From positions 34,397 through 98,396 of the forward strand of contig CADANN010000016.1 in assembly GCA_902789325.1 (NCBI GenBank): DNA of 64,000 bases, read 5' to 3'. This document shows positions 17,499 to 27,031 of this stretch, piece after piece (position 1 is the first letter of the stretch; each line of letters opens with the position of its first letter). This stretch comes from an uncultured Spirochaetaceae bacterium (GTDB lineage: Bacteria; Spirochaetota; Spirochaetia; Treponematales; Treponemataceae). The notes under the pieces are model-generated. The model searched no databases and had not been told where the DNA came from. It saw only the letters and a list, made by a program, of their open reading frames with translations. Position numbers and translations under genes: made by a program.

Positions 17499-20435
17499 TT
17501 GAGCGGTCAAGGAAGCGAACAAGTAAGTAGTAAAAGAGTAAAAATTCTCCTTGTGGAATCGTCTGAGGTTAAACTTGAGGCGCTTAGAAAAATTATTATA
17601 GAAAAATATGATGTTCTTTCCGTTTCAAAAGCACAGGATGCTCTTCTGCTTTTAAAAGATTCTTCAAATAATATTACTGCTTGTGTTTTTTATATTGGAA
17701 TTGCTGAAAATCTTTTGCATGAAATCCGCAGTATACCAAGACTGGAAAAATTACCTGTACTGATTGCAACCGACATAGATAATTCAGAGATTGAAGATGT
17801 CTTGCTTGATTTAAATGCAATTGATTTCTTAAAGGAACCGTTTGACAAACGTCGTGTATTAAATCGTCTTAAAACTGCAATAAAACTTGCAGAAACTAAC
17901 CGGATAATTGATGAACTTGAACGTGATGAGCTTACAACTCTTCTTACCCGTCAGGCTTTTTTGCGTAAAGCAGAGGAAGTGCGTTCTGCAAATCCAGATA
18001 AAACTTATTGTATTATTGCTTTTGATTTTGAAAATTTTAAGTCTTCAAACTCACTTTATGGCGAAGCAAAATGTAACGAGTTTTTAGCCTATACTGGACA
18101 GCATCTGAGTAAGGCTGTTGACAGGGCTCTTTCGGGGCGTTTTGGTGGAGACCAGTATGTACTCTTTTATGAATATGATAAAGAAGTACATCTGGATAAA
18201 CTTTATAATATTCGTGATACAATTTTAAATACAGCTCCAATCCCTCATCAAATTGTAAAAGCCGGTATCTATGCTCCAATTGATCCGGAACTTTCAATGG
18301 TAGTTTGCTGCGACAGAGCTTTTCTTGCAATTCGAAAAATAAAGGGTATTTATGGTAAAAATATTTCCTTTTATGAAAGCAGTATGCAAAGTGAGCTCTT
18401 AAACGAGCAGCACATCATAGAAACAATGGAACGTGGTCTGGAAGAAGAACAGTTCCTTGTTTTTTATCAGCCAAAGCATGAGGCAGTTACAGGAAAGATT
18501 GTAGGGGCTGAGGCTCTTGTACGCTGGAATCATCCGGAATATGGTTTTATGGCGCCCGGCCAGTTTATTCCACTTTTTGAACGAAATGGTTTTATTACAA
18601 AACTTGATGCATTTATTCTTGAAAAGGTTTGCAAAGATATTATTCACTGGCAGCAGGAAGGTTTACCTATTGTTCCTGTTTCAGTAAATGTTTCTCGCCG
18701 CGATTTTATGGAGCCGGGTTGTATTGCAAGCCAATATGAAATAATAGAAAAGTATAAAATAGACCATTCTTTGCTTCATATGGAAGTAACGGAATCCTTG
18801 TATTCAGATAATACAGAAGTCATTATAGAGCAGGTTAGAGAAACTCAGAAACGCGGACACATGATTGAAATGGATGACTTTGGATCAGGTTATTCATCTC
18901 TTGGTTCGCTTTCTTCTTTCCCTATTGATATTCTCAAGCTTGATATTACTTTTGTACGAAATATTAAAACTAATGAAATTATAATAGAAAACATCATCAA
19001 AATGGCTCATAGAATGGGGCTGCTTACTGTTGCAGAAGGGGTTGAAGATGGAGAGCAATTAAAGGCCCTTCAATATCTGGGGTGTGATTATATCCAGGGG
19101 TATTATTTTTCTCCACCACTTCCAATTAAGAAATTTGAATCTTATCTCAAAAAAACTACAGTGACGAACTGTGGAAAGATACAGATTCCTTCTCAAGAAA
19201 ACCAGGAACCGGTTTCATTAAATGAATCTATGCTGATGGCTGCAAATGAAGTAGCTGAAGGTTTACCTGGTGGTTTTATTACCTACCATGTGGACGGCTT
19301 TAGGGAAATAATTTCTTTTAACCGGGAGCTTTTAAATATTTATGCCTGTGAAACGGCAGAAGAATTCAGGCAGAAAACTGCAAATTCGATTACCGGGCTG
19401 GTATTTCCGGATGATATTGAGGTTCTGATTAAAAGTATAAATAATCAAATTTCCGGCAACAATGATGTTTACAATATTGATTTTAGAATTAAAGATAATA
19501 AAGGTGTTGTAAAATATGTGAGTGCTATGGGCCGTCATGTTGAAACAAAACAATATGGAAAAATATGTTTCTGTTTTATTAATGATATTACAGAGAGAGA
19601 ACGCCGTAATGCCATGGCAGAAAACGAGCGCTTAAAACAGCTTGAGATTAAGAGACTCTCTGAATTTACTATAAGTGCAAATAAAGCAAAAAATATTTTT
19701 ATGTATAATGTTGCCCGCGATATTATTCCTTCTTTGCAGACAATTATTCGTTATACAAATTCAATAAAGGAGTGTGCTGGGCAGGAAGAGCTGGTACTAA
19801 AAAATGTAGCAAATGCAAAACAGTCAGAAGAGACATTGCTTGCATATGTTAATGATATTCTGGAAATTGCGAGACTTGAAAGTGGAGAAATAAAACTTGT
19901 TGAAACCGCTACAGATATAACAAATGCAACCTTCCGTATTTATGGTTTGATTGAAGAAGTTGCCAAAAAGAAAGGAATTGAAGTTGAATATTATGAACAG
20001 ATAGAAAGTCCATATATTTATCAGGATGTACGTCATACTGTAGAACTGGTTTTGAATATTGTACAGAATGCCGTAAAATATACTCCAAGTGGAGGCAAGG
20101 TAAAATTCTGGCTAAAACAGACTGTTCTTGAAAATAAAGAAGATTGTATTGTTGAATTCTTCTGTCAGGATACTGGAATTGGAATGGAAGAAGAATTTAT
20201 TCCTTATGCCTGCAAGAGTTTTACTCGTGAAGCAAACGAGGTAAATGCAAAAATTGCAAGTTCCGGGCTGGGACTTGCCGTAGTCCAGAACCTGATGACC
20301 TTAATGAAAGGGGAAATTGAAATTCAAAGTACAAAAGGAAAAGGAACTCTCGTACATACTTCTCAGCCTCATCGTCTCGCCAACAAAGAAGATGTCTTAA
20401 ACGAGACGATGTTGATTGAAGCTAAGAAGTTCTAG
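17499..20435 (+). CDS. EAL-domain protein with degenerate REC, GGDEF and histidine-kinase modules
   Basis: Large cytoplasmic signalling protein, about 978 aa. The start is TTG at 17499, seven bases after AAGGAG; the open frame further upstream lacks an SD. Modules in order: a receiver-like domain (VKILLVESSEV..., with ACVFYIG where the phospho-acceptor Asp is expected), a GGDEF-like domain with RFGGDQY instead of GGDEF, an EAL domain with intact AEALVRWNHP and DDFGSGYSSLGSL, a PAS-like domain (about 590-720), and a kinase-like region with FMYNVARDIIPSL, where Arg replaces the usual His, followed by a HATPase domain with DTGIGM and GLGLAVV. Likely a cyclic-di-GMP phosphodiesterase whose other domains sense or bind. 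Its stop overlaps that of the convergent GH120 gene (CTAG). Confidence 0.88.
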   Translation: MSGQGSEQVSSKRVKILLVESSEVKLEALRKIIIEKYDVLSVSKAQDALLLLKDSSNNITACVFYIGIAENLLHEIRSIPRLEKLPVLIATDIDNSEIEDVLLDLNAIDFLKEPFDKRRVLNRLKTAIKLAETNRIIDELERDELTTLLTRQAFLRKAEEVRSANPDKTYCIIAFDFENFKSSNSLYGEAKCNEFLAYTGQHLSKAVDRALSGRFGGDQYVLFYEYDKEVHLDKLYNIRDTILNTAPIPHQIVKAGIYAPIDPELSMVVCCDRAFLAIRKIKGIYGKNISFYESSMQSELLNEQHIIETMERGLEEEQFLVFYQPKHEAVTGKIVGAEALVRWNHPEYGFMAPGQFIPLFERNGFITKLDAFILEKVCKDIIHWQQEGLPIVPVSVNVSRRDFMEPGCIASQYEIIEKYKIDHSLLHMEVTESLYSDNTEVIIEQVRETQKRGHMIEMDDFGSGYSSLGSLSSFPIDILKLDITFVRNIKTNEIIIENIIKMAHRMGLLTVAEGVEDGEQLKALQYLGCDYIQGYYFSPPLPIKKFESYLKKTTVTNCGKIQIPSQENQEPVSLNESMLMAANEVAEGLPGGFITYHVDGFREIISFNRELLNIYACETAEEFRQKTANSITGLVFPDDIEVLIKSINNQISGNNDVYNIDFRIKDNKGVVKYVSAMGRHVETKQYGKICFCFINDITERERRNAMAENERLKQLEIKRLSEFTISANKAKNIFMYNVARDIIPSLQTIIRYTNSIKECAGQEELVLKNVANAKQSEETLLAYVNDILEIARLESGEIKLVETATDITNATFRIYGLIEEVAKKKGIEVEYYEQIESPYIYQDVRHTVELVLNIVQNAVKYTPSGGKVKFWLKQTVLENKEDCIVEFFCQDTGIGMEEEFIPYACKSFTREANEVNAKIASSGLGLAVVQNLMTLMKGEIEIQSTKGKGTLVHTSQPHRLANKEDVLNETMLIEAKKF

Positions 20436-22471
20436 AACAATGAGTTCTTGGCATCGCCTGGTTCTGCGAAAGGACCTGCGAGTACCTTGTTGCCTGCACG
20501 TTTTGTTCCAAAGAAATCTGTATCGAATGTAATTGGAGTTCCATCCGGATTTTCATAATTTTCTTCTGGCTCAAATGCTGGCGGAATATCTTCTGTTTTC
20601 ATCAGTTTGCCTTTAACAGCCTTAGCAGGAATATCGCCTTTTTCTATCAAATCATAAAGATTTGTCTTAAGCTTGATTTTTCCACCTTTTTCTTCGTAAC
20701 CGATTGTAACTTCTGTTTTTGAATCAACATAACCAGGTTTTTCTTTCATCATTGGAACGGCACCATTTAAGTAAACGTTTCCTTCTGCCCATACTGGAAG
20801 CTCTGAGTAGTAGCGGTCTGTTGTCTGAGAACCCATTCCGCAGTAACCCTTGAACTGTGCATCCCATTCTTCGAAAGTAGGGTAGTTGTTATATGGTTTT
20901 GTTCCAACTACAAAGTTTGAATCATCCCAATCGTTGTGAGCGTTATCTAACATACGTGCTGCAAATTCTGTGCAGATTGGCTGCTGAATAAAGATGTTGT
21001 TGTAGAACTTACAGTCACCGTGAAGAATTGTCATAAAACCTGCAACTTCCGTGCGGTGAATCATATGGTATGGAGTGTAACGTGGAGAAGGACGGGTTGG
21101 TGCACCGTTGTTACATCCGCGTCCAACTGCAGTAAAGCTTCCTGCAATAATATTGTGAACGCAGGCAACTCCCTGTGTAGCAAGCTTAAGTGCGCGTGGT
21201 GAAAGGAAGATATTATTGTCTACAAGAGTTGGTCCGTGAGAAACTTCAATAAAGAGGTCTTCTGCAACTTCGGCAATTATGTTCTTACCAGGGCGGCGAG
21301 GAGGGCAGTTGTCATGGAAGAAGTTCTGGGTAACACGAGTACCCTGAGCCTGCCAGTCCAGCCAGATTCCACGTGTACAGTGGTGAATGTGGTTGCGGCG
21401 GTAAATACAGTCGATTGCGGCATGCATTTTAATACCACCGATTTCAGCACCAGCAAGATTCTGCTTGTTATTGATGTGATGAATGTGGTTATCTTCAATC
21501 AGAGAGAAAATTCCACCAAGGTGACCAACAATACCTGTCTGGCCACAGTCGTGAATGTTACAGCGGCGTACAATGTGTGAACCAATGTTTTCTTTATTCC
21601 AGCCTTCAACCTGTGCCTGGCAGATACAGTCGCGTTCTGTCTGAGTTCCATCCTTGTATTTTGTTTTGAGCCATTTATTGTCGTTGTTTGGCTGCTTGTA
21701 TTTACCAAGAGAGATTCCCGAGCATTTTGATTCGTAAACCTCGCAGTCTTCGATAATCCAGCCCTTAGACCAGTGAGGTCCTATCATACCTTCCTGATAA
21801 GCGGTTGGTGGTGCCCACTGAGTTGCAGCCTGTGAAACTTCAAAGCCACTGAGAGTAATGTAGCCTATGCCTTCCTTCTGAGGGTAGAAGCAGTTTCTGC
21901 GCACACTGATTTCAACATTTTCTTTGTTTGGGTCTTTGCCAAGGAAGTTAGCATAGAATACAGTTTCGTCGGCTTTTTTATCCTGTTCTGCATACCACTT
22001 AAAGCGTGAAAAATCTGTATCCCAGGCAGCTTCACTAGGAGCAGCAGCCTTTACTTCATCGAGAGACTGTACCTCGTACATTGATTTTCCGTTGAGGTAA
22101 ACATCTCCTGTGTGAGCGATAAAATAAGCAATGAACCAGTCGCCGCTTACGAGTGTTTTGTAAGGATTGTATTTTCCAAAAATTGAGTTTGGAACACGGG
22201 CTGTATAAACTGAGCCTTCAACTTTTTTCCAGTCCTTGAGCACTTCTGCACCAGTAATGTGAGCGCCAAGTTTCTTTTCTGAGCGGTAAACAATTGGTGC
22301 ACCTTCTTTACCAGCGTGCTTTGGGTTTACGTTTTCGCGGTAAATACCAGGAGCAACAATTACTTCGTCTCCTGCAACAGCGATATCAGCTGCCTGCTGA
22401 ATTTTATTAAAAGGATTTGCTTTAGATCCGTCGCCACCAGCATTTGCGGCAGCATTTACATAATATTTCAT
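20432..22471 (-). CDS. GH120-like beta-xylosidase (right-handed beta-helix)
   Basis: Predicted to release xylose from xylo-oligosaccharides. The 679 aa sequence follows the Thermoanaerobacterium XylC pattern closely as I remember it: NPYKTLVSGDWF, HTGDVYLNGKSMYEV, WAPPTAYQEGMIGPHWSKGW, GSHIVRRCNIHDCGQTGIVG. The catalytic pair is probably Asp372 in WLDWQAQGTRV and Glu409 in FIEVSHGP. There is no signal peptide, so it would act in the cytoplasm on imported oligosaccharides. SD AGGAGA lies before the ATG. It is divergent from folA across an 83-nt gap that contains the inverted repeat CTCTATA/TATAGAG (22480-22511). Confidence 0.88.
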   Translation of the reverse strand: MKYYVNAAANAGGDGSKANPFNKIQQAADIAVAGDEVIVAPGIYRENVNPKHAGKEGAPIVYRSEKKLGAHITGAEVLKDWKKVEGSVYTARVPNSIFGKYNPYKTLVSGDWFIAYFIAHTGDVYLNGKSMYEVQSLDEVKAAAPSEAAWDTDFSRFKWYAEQDKKADETVFYANFLGKDPNKENVEISVRRNCFYPQKEGIGYITLSGFEVSQAATQWAPPTAYQEGMIGPHWSKGWIIEDCEVYESKCSGISLGKYKQPNNDNKWLKTKYKDGTQTERDCICQAQVEGWNKENIGSHIVRRCNIHDCGQTGIVGHLGGIFSLIEDNHIHHINNKQNLAGAEIGGIKMHAAIDCIYRRNHIHHCTRGIWLDWQAQGTRVTQNFFHDNCPPRRPGKNIIAEVAEDLFIEVSHGPTLVDNNIFLSPRALKLATQGVACVHNIIAGSFTAVGRGCNNGAPTRPSPRYTPYHMIHRTEVAGFMTILHGDCKFYNNIFIQQPICTEFAARMLDNAHNDWDDSNFVVGTKPYNNYPTFEEWDAQFKGYCGMGSQTTDRYYSELPVWAEGNVYLNGAVPMMKEKPGYVDSKTEVTIGYEEKGGKIKLKTNLYDLIEKGDIPAKAVKGKLMKTEDIPPAFEPEENYENPDGTPITFDTDFFGTKRAGNKVLAGPFAEPGDAKNSLF

Positions 22472-22554
22472 AAGGTCTCCTCTATAATAACAATTGTAAT
22501 ATAATATAGAGAAAAGTGTATAAAAAAAATCTCTGAATATTGTATAATGATATT

Positions 22555-23055
22555 ATGATTTCTTTGATTGTTGCATATGCTCATAATAATGTAATTGGAA
22601 ACAAAGGTCGGATTCCCTGGGATCTGCCTGATGACCGCGAGCATTTTAAGCAGCTGACTCTTGGCAGCCTTGTTGTTATGGGCCGACGAACCTTTGAAGA
22701 AATTTATAAAAAGTTCGGGGCTGGACTTCCGGGGCGTGAAACAATAGTGATTTCGTCGACTAAGAATTATGAAGGAACAAATTACCGTACTGTCACCGGA
22801 TTAAAAGAAGCACTCGAGTTTGCACGGACTCAATTTCCGCAAAAAGAGATTTTTATCTGCGGTGGAGAGGCTGTTTACAGGGAAGCCATTTCTCTTAAGC
22901 TTCCTGAGCGTTTATATATCACAGAAATCGATGCAGACATTCCTGGAGACGCATTTTTCCCGGATTTTGATAAAAATGATTTTGAAATAAAAGATAAAAC
23001 CAAAATAGATTCACCAATTCCGCATTTCTTTATAGAGTGTCATTGTCGGACTTGA
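22555..23055 (+). CDS. folA: Dihydrofolate reductase
   Basis: Reduces dihydrofolate to tetrahydrofolate with NADPH. From ATG 22555 the protein begins MISLIVAYAHNNVIGNKGRIPWDLPDD, the standard start, with the catalytic Asp in LPDDREHFKQLT, then VVMGRRTFEEI and IFICGGEAVYREA. Length 166 aa is typical. A TTG 15 bases upstream opens the same frame but would start inside the -10 region. TATAAT (22543-22548) is six bases before the ATG and no SD is present, so the message may be leaderless. Confidence 0.95.
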   Translation: MISLIVAYAHNNVIGNKGRIPWDLPDDREHFKQLTLGSLVVMGRRTFEEIYKKFGAGLPGRETIVISSTKNYEGTNYRTVTGLKEALEFARTQFPQKEIFICGGEAVYREAISLKLPERLYITEIDADIPGDAFFPDFDKNDFEIKDKTKIDSPIPHFFIECHCRT

Positions 23056-23130
23056 ACTTACAAATATGTAACCTATTTTATAAATCAATGTTATAATTGT
23101 ATTAATAGGTTCTAAACCAAGGAGTTCAAG

Positions 23131-24084
23131 ATGAAGAAATTATTAATTATTTCAATCTCGGCTTTACTTGCAGCAACTATGATTACTGGTTGTGCTTCAA
23201 AGCCAAAGTCATCTGCAAAAACAGTGACCGAATCCAAAAAAGAATCTAAAAAACGTGTAATTTTTGTTACAGCTGATGGTTTTTCAAAAAACCTGCTTGA
23301 AGTTGTAACTATTCCTGCTGCAGACAAAGATTCTGCATTTGCTAAGGCTTCGGAAGACAATCCGGTAGACCTTATGGCTTTCTACATTTCTCAGACAGAA
23401 ACAACCTATGCACGCTGGTACGAAGTGTATACCTGGGCTAAAGACAACGGTTATACATTCGCAAATCCGGGTAGAGAAGGAAGTGCTGGAGTTGATGGTG
23501 CTGAGCCAACTGGTTCTGAACAGCCGGTTACTTCAATCAGCTGGCGCGATACTGTAGTTTGGTGTAACGCTGCCAGTGAAAAAGATGGACTTACCCCTGT
23601 TTACAAGTACAACGGAGCTGTCCTGAAAGAATCAGACAATGCAAAAGATGGTGATGGTAAGGCAGAAAATGCTATTATCGATGAAAATGCAAGCGGATAT
23701 CGTCTTCCTACAGAAGCTGAATGGGAATTTACAGCTCGAGGCGGAGATCCTTATTCAGAAAACTGGGCAAAACTTTATGGTGCAGAAGATAAAGCAGGTT
23801 CTGTAGCATGGTGTACAGAAAATTCTGGCGAAACAACACACGATGTTAAGACAAAGGCTGAAAATCCATTTGGATTGTACGATATGAACGGAAATGTTTG
23901 GGAATGGTGCTATAACCCATGGTCAAATAATCCTATGCGTCGTACAATGCGCGGTGGTAGCTATAGAAAACCAGCTGAAAATGTTACAGTGGTTTCTCGT
24001 GATTATGCTCCTGTTTCCAGAAAGTATGATGATGTAGGCTTCCGTGTAGTAAAATTTGCACTTTCTGCCCGCGATGCAAAATAG
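23131..24084 (+). CDS. SUMF1/FGE-domain lipoprotein
   Basis: Exported lipoprotein: signal MKKLLIISISALLAATMITG then lipobox Cys. The mature part carries a formylglycine-generating-enzyme-like domain: MAFYISQTETTYARWYEV, PVTSISWRDTVVWCNAASE, YRLPTEAEWEFTARGG, NPFGLYDMNGNVWEWC and MRGGSYRK. Many spirochaete proteins use this fold for ligand binding rather than catalysis, and the function here is unknown. 317 aa. SD AAGGAG at 23119-23124. It is followed directly by a palindromic repeat. Confidence 0.9.
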   Translation: MKKLLIISISALLAATMITGCASKPKSSAKTVTESKKESKKRVIFVTADGFSKNLLEVVTIPAADKDSAFAKASEDNPVDLMAFYISQTETTYARWYEVYTWAKDNGYTFANPGREGSAGVDGAEPTGSEQPVTSISWRDTVVWCNAASEKDGLTPVYKYNGAVLKESDNAKDGDGKAENAIIDENASGYRLPTEAEWEFTARGGDPYSENWAKLYGAEDKAGSVAWCTENSGETTHDVKTKAENPFGLYDMNGNVWEWCYNPWSNNPMRRTMRGGSYRKPAENVTVVSRDYAPVSRKYDDVGFRVVKFALSARDAK

Positions 24085-24111
24085 ATTATCCGGTCAAGCC
24101 GGATAATGACA
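24084..24111 (+). repeat. Palindromic repeat of the TGTCAT family
   Basis: ATTATCCGG, TCAAG, CCGGATAAT then GACA, touching the stop of the lipoprotein gene. Same architecture as the repeats at 48613, 48663, 49377, 49411 and 50581; probably also a terminator. Confidence 0.75.
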
Positions 24112-24119
24112 AATTGGGC

Positions 24120-24148
24120 TTGATTTTATCCACTAGTTGTAGTATATT
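24120..24148 (+). promoter_or_regulatory. nrdD promoter
   Basis: TTGATT (24120-24125), 17-nt spacer, TATATT (24143-24148). Transcription would start near 24155, at the base of the hairpin that follows. Confidence 0.55.
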
Positions 24149-24152
24149 AATG

Positions 24153-24190
24153 AATGAGCAGACGCTATATGTAGTGTCTGCTCATTTTTA
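24153..24190 (+). terminator. Strong hairpin with T-run in the nrdD leader
   Basis: AATGAGCAGAC (24153-24163) pairs perfectly with GTCTGCTCATT (24176-24186) around a 12-nt loop, followed by TTTTA. It lies downstream of the predicted nrdD promoter, so it may act as an attenuator or a 5' stabilising hairpin rather than only as a terminator. Confidence 0.6.
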
Positions 24191-24225
24191 TCTAAATCTT
24201 AGTACTACAAATATTGGTGGGAATT

Positions 24226-26385
24226 ATGAAAATTATTAAACGTAATGGCGAAGAAACCATTTTTGATATCCGAAAAATCGAAACAGCTATTTCCAAAGCA
24301 AATGCAGTAATTCCAGAGGCAGATCGCCTTACAGATGATTATATAAAGGCAGTTGCAGGAAAAGTTTCTTCAACCTGTCAGGCAAGTAAAGTTCAGATGA
24401 ACGTAGAAGCAATTCAGGATCTTGTAGAAACTGAGCTTATGCGTGTTGGTGCCTTCAATCTTGCAAAGGTTTATATCACTTACCGTTACCGCCACGCTCT
24501 TATGCGTAAACAGAATTCAACTGACCAGCAGATTTTGAGCCTTCTTGAATGCTGTAACGAAGAAGTAAAACAGGAAAATTCAAATAAAAACTCAACTGTT
24601 GTAAGCGTTCAGCGCGACTACATGGCTGGCGAAGTTTCTAAGGACATTACAAAGCGCTTCCTTCTGGATGAAGATATTGTAGAAGCTCATAATGAAGGAA
24701 TCATTCACTTTCACGATGCAGATTACTTTGCCCAGCACATGCACAACTGCGACCTCGTAAATCTTGAGGACATGCTTCAGAATGGAACTGTAATCAGTGG
24801 AACAAAAATTGATACACCTCATTCTTTCTCAACTGCATGTAATATTGCAACTCAGATTATCGCACAGGTTGCTTCAAGCCAGTATGGTGGACAGAGTATT
24901 TCGCTCAGCCACCTTGCTCCCTTTGTTGATGTAAGCCGCAAAAAGCTCATTCGTGAATTGAATCAGACAGTAGAAGAAACCGGCGTAAAATTTACAAAAG
25001 AACAGTTTGACCACATTGTAGAGCGCCGCCTTGCAGATGAAATCACTCGCGGTGTTCAGACAATTCAGTATCAGGTAGTTACTTTGATGACAACAAATGG
25101 TCAGAGTCCGTTCGTAACTGTTTTCATGTATCTTAATGAAGCAAAGAACGAACAGGAAAAGGCAGACCTTGCTTTGATTATTGAAGAAGTTTTGAAGCAG
25201 CGTTATCAGGGTGTTCGTAACGAAAAAGGTTACTGGGTTGCACCTGCATTCCCTAAGCTTATTTACGTTCTTGAGCCTGATAATATAGAAGAAGGTTCAC
25301 AGTATTATTACCTTACAGAACTTGCTGCAAAATGTACAAGTCGCCGTCTTGTTCCAGATTATATTTCTGAAAAGAAGATGTTTGAGTTGAAGGAAGGAAA
25401 CTGCTATCCATGTATGGGTTGTCGTTCATTCCTTACAGTTTACCGCGACGAAACTGGCCGTCCAAAATTCTACGGTCGTTTTAATCAGGGCGTTGTTACA
25501 ATCAACCTGGTTGATGTTGCCTGCTCTTCTGGAAAAGATTTGGACAAGTTCTGGCAGATTTTTGATGAACGCCTTGAGCTTTGCCGTCGCGCTCTTATGC
25601 TCCGCCACAAACGTCTTCTTGGAACTCCAAGTGATGTTGCTCCAATTCTCTGGCAAAACGGTGCTCTTGCCCGCCTCGAAAAAGGTGAAGTAATCGATAA
25701 GCTTTTATTCAACGGTTATTCAACAATTTCTCTGGGCTACGCAGGCCTTTGTGAATGTGTTCGCTATATGACAGGTAAGCCACACACAGATCCAAGTGTA
25801 ACTCCATTTGCTCTGGAAATCATGAAGCACATGAACGAAGCTTGTGCAAAGTGGCGCGAAGAAACTTCTATTGCATTCAGCTTGTACGGAACTCCGCTTG
25901 AAAGTACAACTTACAAATTTGCTAAATGTCTTAAAATGCGCTTTGGCGAAATTCCTGGCGTAACAGACAAGAACTATATTACAAACAGCTATCACGTTCA
26001 CGTTACAGAACAGATTGATGCTTTTGAAAAACTTACATTCGAAAGCCAGTTCCAGGAGCTTTCTCCGGGTGGTGCTGTAAGTTACGTTGAAGTTCCAAAT
26101 ATGGAAAACAATATTCCGGCTGTTCTTGCAGTACTTCATCATATCTACGACAACATTATGTATGCTGAGCTCAACACTAAGAGCGACTGCTGCCAGAAGT
26201 GTGGCTTTACCGGCGAGATTCAGGTTGTTGAGGATGATGGAAAACTCGTTTGGGAATGCCCTCAGTGTGGTAACCGCGACCAGGCTACTATGAATGTTGC
26301 GCGCCGTACTTGTGGTTACATTGGTACTCAGTACTGGAACCAGGGACGCACACAGGAAATTAAAGAAAGAGTTTTACACTTATAA
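24226..26385 (+). CDS. nrdD: Anaerobic ribonucleoside-triphosphate reductase
   Basis: Makes deoxyribonucleotides without oxygen, using a glycyl radical. The start is ATG 24226 after GGTGGG; the frame extends to a TTG 12 bases upstream. Residues 1-90 form an ATP-cone (MKIIKRNGEETIFDIRKIETAI). Catalytic core phrases include YGGQSISLSHLAPF and EGNCYPCMGCRSFL. Near the C terminus two CxxC pairs (CQKCG, CPQCG) bind zinc, and the radical Gly is in RRTCGYIGTQYWN. About 719 aa. The activase gene follows 20 nt downstream. Confidence 0.97.
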   Translation: MKIIKRNGEETIFDIRKIETAISKANAVIPEADRLTDDYIKAVAGKVSSTCQASKVQMNVEAIQDLVETELMRVGAFNLAKVYITYRYRHALMRKQNSTDQQILSLLECCNEEVKQENSNKNSTVVSVQRDYMAGEVSKDITKRFLLDEDIVEAHNEGIIHFHDADYFAQHMHNCDLVNLEDMLQNGTVISGTKIDTPHSFSTACNIATQIIAQVASSQYGGQSISLSHLAPFVDVSRKKLIRELNQTVEETGVKFTKEQFDHIVERRLADEITRGVQTIQYQVVTLMTTNGQSPFVTVFMYLNEAKNEQEKADLALIIEEVLKQRYQGVRNEKGYWVAPAFPKLIYVLEPDNIEEGSQYYYLTELAAKCTSRRLVPDYISEKKMFELKEGNCYPCMGCRSFLTVYRDETGRPKFYGRFNQGVVTINLVDVACSSGKDLDKFWQIFDERLELCRRALMLRHKRLLGTPSDVAPILWQNGALARLEKGEVIDKLLFNGYSTISLGYAGLCECVRYMTGKPHTDPSVTPFALEIMKHMNEACAKWREETSIAFSLYGTPLESTTYKFAKCLKMRFGEIPGVTDKNYITNSYHVHVTEQIDAFEKLTFESQFQELSPGGAVSYVEVPNMENNIPAVLAVLHHIYDNIMYAELNTKSDCCQKCGFTGEIQVVEDDGKLVWECPQCGNRDQATMNVARRTCGYIGTQYWNQGRTQEIKERVLHL

Positions 26386-26405
26386 TAAGTGCGTGGGGCG
26401 GTTGA

Positions 26406-26888
26406 ATGTTTTACGGAAATATTAAAAAGTGCGATGTTGCGGATGGCGAGGGAGTAAGGGTTACTCTTTTTGTATCCGGCTGCCGTATTCACTGCCCCGG
26501 CTGTTTTCAGCCCCAGACCTGGGATTTCAATTTTGGCCGTGAGTTTACAGAAGAAACGCAGCGTGAATTAATTGAGGCGCTCAAGCCGCAGTATATTGCG
26601 GGGCTCACGGTGCTTGGGGGCGAGCCTTTTGAACCCGAAAATCAGGCAGTGCTTGCACCTTTCCTTGAAAAAGTTCGCGAAATCTATCCAAATAAAAATA
26701 TCTGGTGTTATTCCGGCTACGTCTACGAACAGGACTTGCTCGAAGGCGGCCGTAAACACACCGAGTTCACAGACCGTATGCTCGCCTGCATAGACGTGCT
26801 GGTAGACGGTCCTTTTATCCTCGAAAAACGCAATCTCATGCTGGAATTCCGTGGAAGCGAGAATCAGCGAATTTTACGTCTTAAATAG
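26406..26888 (+). CDS. nrdG: Anaerobic ribonucleotide reductase activating protein
   Basis: Radical SAM enzyme that installs the glycyl radical on NrdD. The iron-sulfur motif CxxxCxxC is Cys26, Cys30, Cys33 in SGCRIHCPGCF. LTVLGGEPFEPEN and WCYSGYVYE are further family motifs. 160 aa, normal for NrdG. It follows nrdD in the same operon. The downstream gap is AT-rich with a weak TTTTGAAAG/CTTTCAAAA pairing that may end transcription. Confidence 0.96.
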   Translation: MFYGNIKKCDVADGEGVRVTLFVSGCRIHCPGCFQPQTWDFNFGREFTEETQRELIEALKPQYIAGLTVLGGEPFEPENQAVLAPFLEKVREIYPNKNIWCYSGYVYEQDLLEGGRKHTEFTDRMLACIDVLVDGPFILEKRNLMLEFRGSENQRILRLK

Positions 26889-26950
26889 ATACCCTTTTGA
26901 AAGTAAAAAAAATTTTCATTTTAAAAAACATTTTTTAATCTTTCAAAAAA

Positions 26951-26978
26951 TTGTTTTATTTTTTTTCCGCTCTATAAT
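26951..26978 (+). promoter_or_regulatory. Promoter of the PQ-loop/SGNH-like gene
   Basis: TTGTTT (26951-26956), 16-nt spacer, TATAAT (26973-26978). A small hairpin, GAGGTC/GACCTC (26995-27012), lies in the leader. Confidence 0.5.
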
Positions 26979-27031
26979 GTAGCCATAAAGTAAAGAGGTC
27001 ACGAACGACCTCATACAGGAGCTATGTTATT

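Noticed and set aside
24130..24222. NrdR boxes upstream of nrdD
   Set aside because: TTGTAGTA and TACTACAA form a loose inverted pair, but neither fits the NrdR consensus well enough to claim.
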